The notes under the pieces are model-generated. The model had not been told where the DNA came from. It was given only the letters and a program-made list of their open reading frames with translations, and did not search any database. Position numbers and translations under genes: made by a program. Below, one piece after another: positions 61,468 through 64,000 of a stretch of DNA of 64,000 bases. The stretch comes from Tetrahymena thermophila SB210 (taxonomy: Eukaryota; Ciliophora; Oligohymenophorea; Hymenostomatida; Tetrahymenidae). Each line of letters starts with the position of its first letter. Position 1 is the stretch's first letter. The stretch is from contig NW_002476434.1 in assembly GCF_000189635.1 (NCBI RefSeq), positions 372,001 through 436,000 of the forward strand. The letters run 5' to 3'.

Positions 61468-64000
61468 TCAAAATAATTTGTTATCTACACTAAAGTTAGC
61501 TAATTTTTTCTCTTCTTTATCTAATAAGATAGAGAGGATATTTATTCCTTTCCAAACAGTGAAGGCACTATCTTTTATACCTTTGTATGTAACTACAATA
61601 ATTCCAACTTTAAGTTAATCTATTTTTTCTTTTAGTTTTTAATCAAGTTCATCAAATCTTTTAGGAAGATTGTTTATCATCCATTGATATTCTTCATATG
61701 TTTCTAGCTCTATTTTTTAGTGAGTTATCTTATCAAAGAAGATGTTCAAACCTTCTTGAATTATTCTATACTGTTTATAAGATAAAAAATTGCTTTTATA
61801 TTTAAATTTTTAGTTCAATTTTTTACTTTTATTGGATGGGTAACGTCCTTGACTTTGGTGAAAACCTTTAAACCGCAATTAACTATCTTTTAGTAGAAAG
61901 ATTTTATTATTATTGATATTAAAAAAATGAACTTACAGAGAGTTGAGGTAAAAGATCAGGTTTTTCAGAAATTAATTTTCTAATAGCTGAAGAAATTAAG
62001 AGTATATTTTTACTAAGACCTTAGCTATCAATTGGAACAAAATACAATTAATTAAATATTTCATCATCTTTTTAAAATCCATAAAAATCGACTAACTACT
62101 CAAAAATCTCATTTTAGCTTTTTAGAGGAATAAGCTTTTCCAATTTAAATTCATAAATATCTTCTTTTTTGTTTTCTTTTTCATTTTTATCTTACTTTGT
62201 TTCTTCTTCTTTATTCTCAGATTCTGCATCTTAGAGCTCTTTTAATGCTTGTGTACCTTCTTCTGTGTTATAATACTACTACAGCCTATCTATTTCATTC
62301 AAAATAAGGCTCTCATCAAAATCCTATTATAATAATCGTAAATTAAAAGTATATATACTAATATCTTTAATACCTCTGTTTTTTATAGATAGGCTACAAA
62401 GAAACCACCTGTATCATTCATGTGAGGAGTTATTCTTAAGCATCCTTATACATCCTCTTAAGGGAACATTGTATCAAATATTTTCTTACCTTTTAATCCA
62501 TACACATCATCAATACTTTCATAACTCCAATAAGCATTAGTAATTTTTTTCTAAACAACTGGCCCTTATTTATAATATAATTGATTTAACTATCATTTAT
62601 AATTCGGATTTAAATATTAATCTAACATATAAGTATTACTAGCCTTATAAATATTTATAATTTTAGTTACATTTAGAAAGTGTTGGAGAAAATTTAAACC
62701 CAGGGAATTTATCTTTAACATCAATTATCTTAACATATGGTTTTAAAATACGAAGAGCTGCAGAAACGACTGATTCATTTTCCATGGGATTCAAAGAACA
62801 TGTTGAATAAACTACACTCCCACCTTTCTTCACAAGATAAAGAGCTCTGAGCAAAAGACTCAATTATAGGCAGTGTAAATTTTTTCCTAATTTGCTACTC
62901 CATCTCTTCAATATTACTAAAAAATTATTTATTTAATTATTCATCTAATAGAAAAATTATTATTTTTACATTTTTATTTTCTTATGGTCCCATCGCCTGA
63001 ACAAGGGACATCACATAAAACTTTATCAAATTATTCTACTTTAGGGTATTTTGTACAATCATTTGAGGTGAGCACAGCACATGTAGCATTTAGCTTTAAA
63101 ACGTGGAAAGCAAGCATAAATGCTCTTTTCTTACTGATATCGTTTGCAAATAATAAGGATTCATTTCCTTTCATCATGCTTTCCAACATTTACTTTGTTT
63201 TAGACCCAGGAGCCTTATTATTTTTATTTTTAGTATTTATTAGATTTTTTATAATTATTTTATAGTAAATGTTTATCTCCTTAAAATTTAAAAACTTACT
63301 GCACACATATCAAGAATTTTTTCATTAGGTTGTGCATCTATCAAAGCAGCAGGAATCATAGAAACAAGCTCTTATCTTGAAATCTTACCTAAGCAGTCTT
63401 AGTCTTACAGGAAAGTTTAATATTTCTAATATGAATTAAATTTAAAAATCTTAAATTTTGGTTAAGAATTATTTTATTTACTTTCAGTTCAGGATTCTTT
63501 CTAATTTCTAATTTGTCAGCATTCAATTAATAAGCATATTCAGTTGTAAGCCATTATATTCTCTAATTAATACCAAAAATTATTAAAATGAATCATTGAA
63601 ATTCACTTTTTAACCTTGAAAAGAGGATACTGTTCTGAAATTAGTTTATCAATAAGTTCTTTATTTGGACTAATATAAAAATTTAAATGTAATGTTGAAA
63701 AAAGTTAAAAATAATAAGGAAGATTACATATTTTTATTTAATCTAAAGGTTATTGGCAAAGTACTGTCTACAGACTATTATAAGAAAATATGATGATATG
63801 ATAAGAGAATCTCAAGTTAAATATTAAATTTTAAACTATTATTTTTATTATACGCTTATAAATTGATCCTTATCTTAATCGCTAACTAATCCAATAAACT
63901 TATAGTATTCTAAAAATGGAGATTTGTCAAAATTGAAATCAAACTTCTTTTTTTCCTTTCTCTCTCCTTCAAAATGCTATTTAGCTTCTTAAATTTCTGT
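61468..64000 (-). CDS. NSUN2: NSUN2-type RNA cytosine-C5 methyltransferase, 5' part outside the window
   Basis: This enzyme methylates cytosine-5 in tRNA (and other RNAs) using S-adenosylmethionine in the nucleus. The frame is open at the window edge and ends at TGA 61468-61470, so the N-terminus is missing. Several introns (near 63.83, 63.67, 63.56, 63.43, 63.27, 62.90, 62.63, 62.36 and 61.90 kb) are inferred. In order I see the N-terminal FLEYYKFIGLVS, the LTTEYAYQLNADKLEIRKNP block, the RELVSMIPAALIDAQPNEKI and DMCAAPGSKT nucleotide-binding loop, FANDISKKRAFML, the release cysteine in CDVPCSGDGT, and the catalytic cysteine in YSTCSLNPMENESV. Next is HMNDTGGFFVAYL. A C-terminal PUA-like region follows (VVTYKGIKDSAFTVW). 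NSUN2 is the closest subgroup judging by ENESVVSAAL and the long C-terminal extension. Family identification is secure; the subgroup is probable. Confidence 0.9.

Overview
The window reads as macronuclear DNA of an oligohymenophorean ciliate, most likely a Tetrahymena or a close relative. It is extremely AT-rich, and real proteins appear only when TAA and TAG are read as glutamine and TGA is the sole stop. This can be checked inside a conserved enzyme: in ribonucleotide reductase the invariant Gln codons of PQMSSC and VDQGG are TAA. Genes have short AT-rich GT..AG introns, mostly 40-130 nt and occasionally shorter or longer. Standard-code ORFs break these genes into fragments, so all coordinates here come from reading both strands with the ciliate code and joining exons by eye. 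Species identity is inference.

Layout. 0.4-7.5 kb: two divergent coiled-coil proteins, a clathrin-adaptor-like Asn/Gln-rich protein, a doubtful small gene, and a small Tim-like protein. 8.7-13.2 kb: a coiled-coil protein with an Asn-rich tail (minus). 13.8-15.3 kb: a quinone-oxidoreductase-type dehydrogenase (minus). 16.7-23.2 kb: a 2,074-residue unrecognised charged coiled-coil protein (plus). 24.9-28.4 kb: the ribonucleotide reductase large subunit (plus), with an E2F-type motif upstream. 29.6-30.5 kb: a rhomboid-fold protein without its catalytic residues (plus). 31.1-56.0 kb: one giant minus-strand gene. 57.5-60.6 kb: elongation factor Spt5 (plus). 61.5-64 kb: an NSUN2-type RNA m5C methyltransferase (minus), whose N-terminus lies beyond the window.

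The standout is the giant gene, about 25 kb and roughly 7,500 residues. Its core and E2 domain match the metazoan ubiquitin ligase BIRC6 (BRUCE/Apollon). Its N-terminus carries a SPRY-like fold, a UBA-like segment and two RanBP2/NZF zinc fingers; I found no BIR domain. Downstream of the E2 domain the same reading frame continues into a complete ubiquitin-activating enzyme (E1): both adenylation halves, the catalytic cysteine and the ubiquitin-fold domain. The junction lies within a single exon (33380-34951, 524 codons, no TGA). One polypeptide would therefore activate ubiquitin, carry it on its E2 cysteine and probably select substrates. In animals BIRC6 is reported to be charged by the E1 UBA6, so this fusion would physically join partners known as separate proteins.
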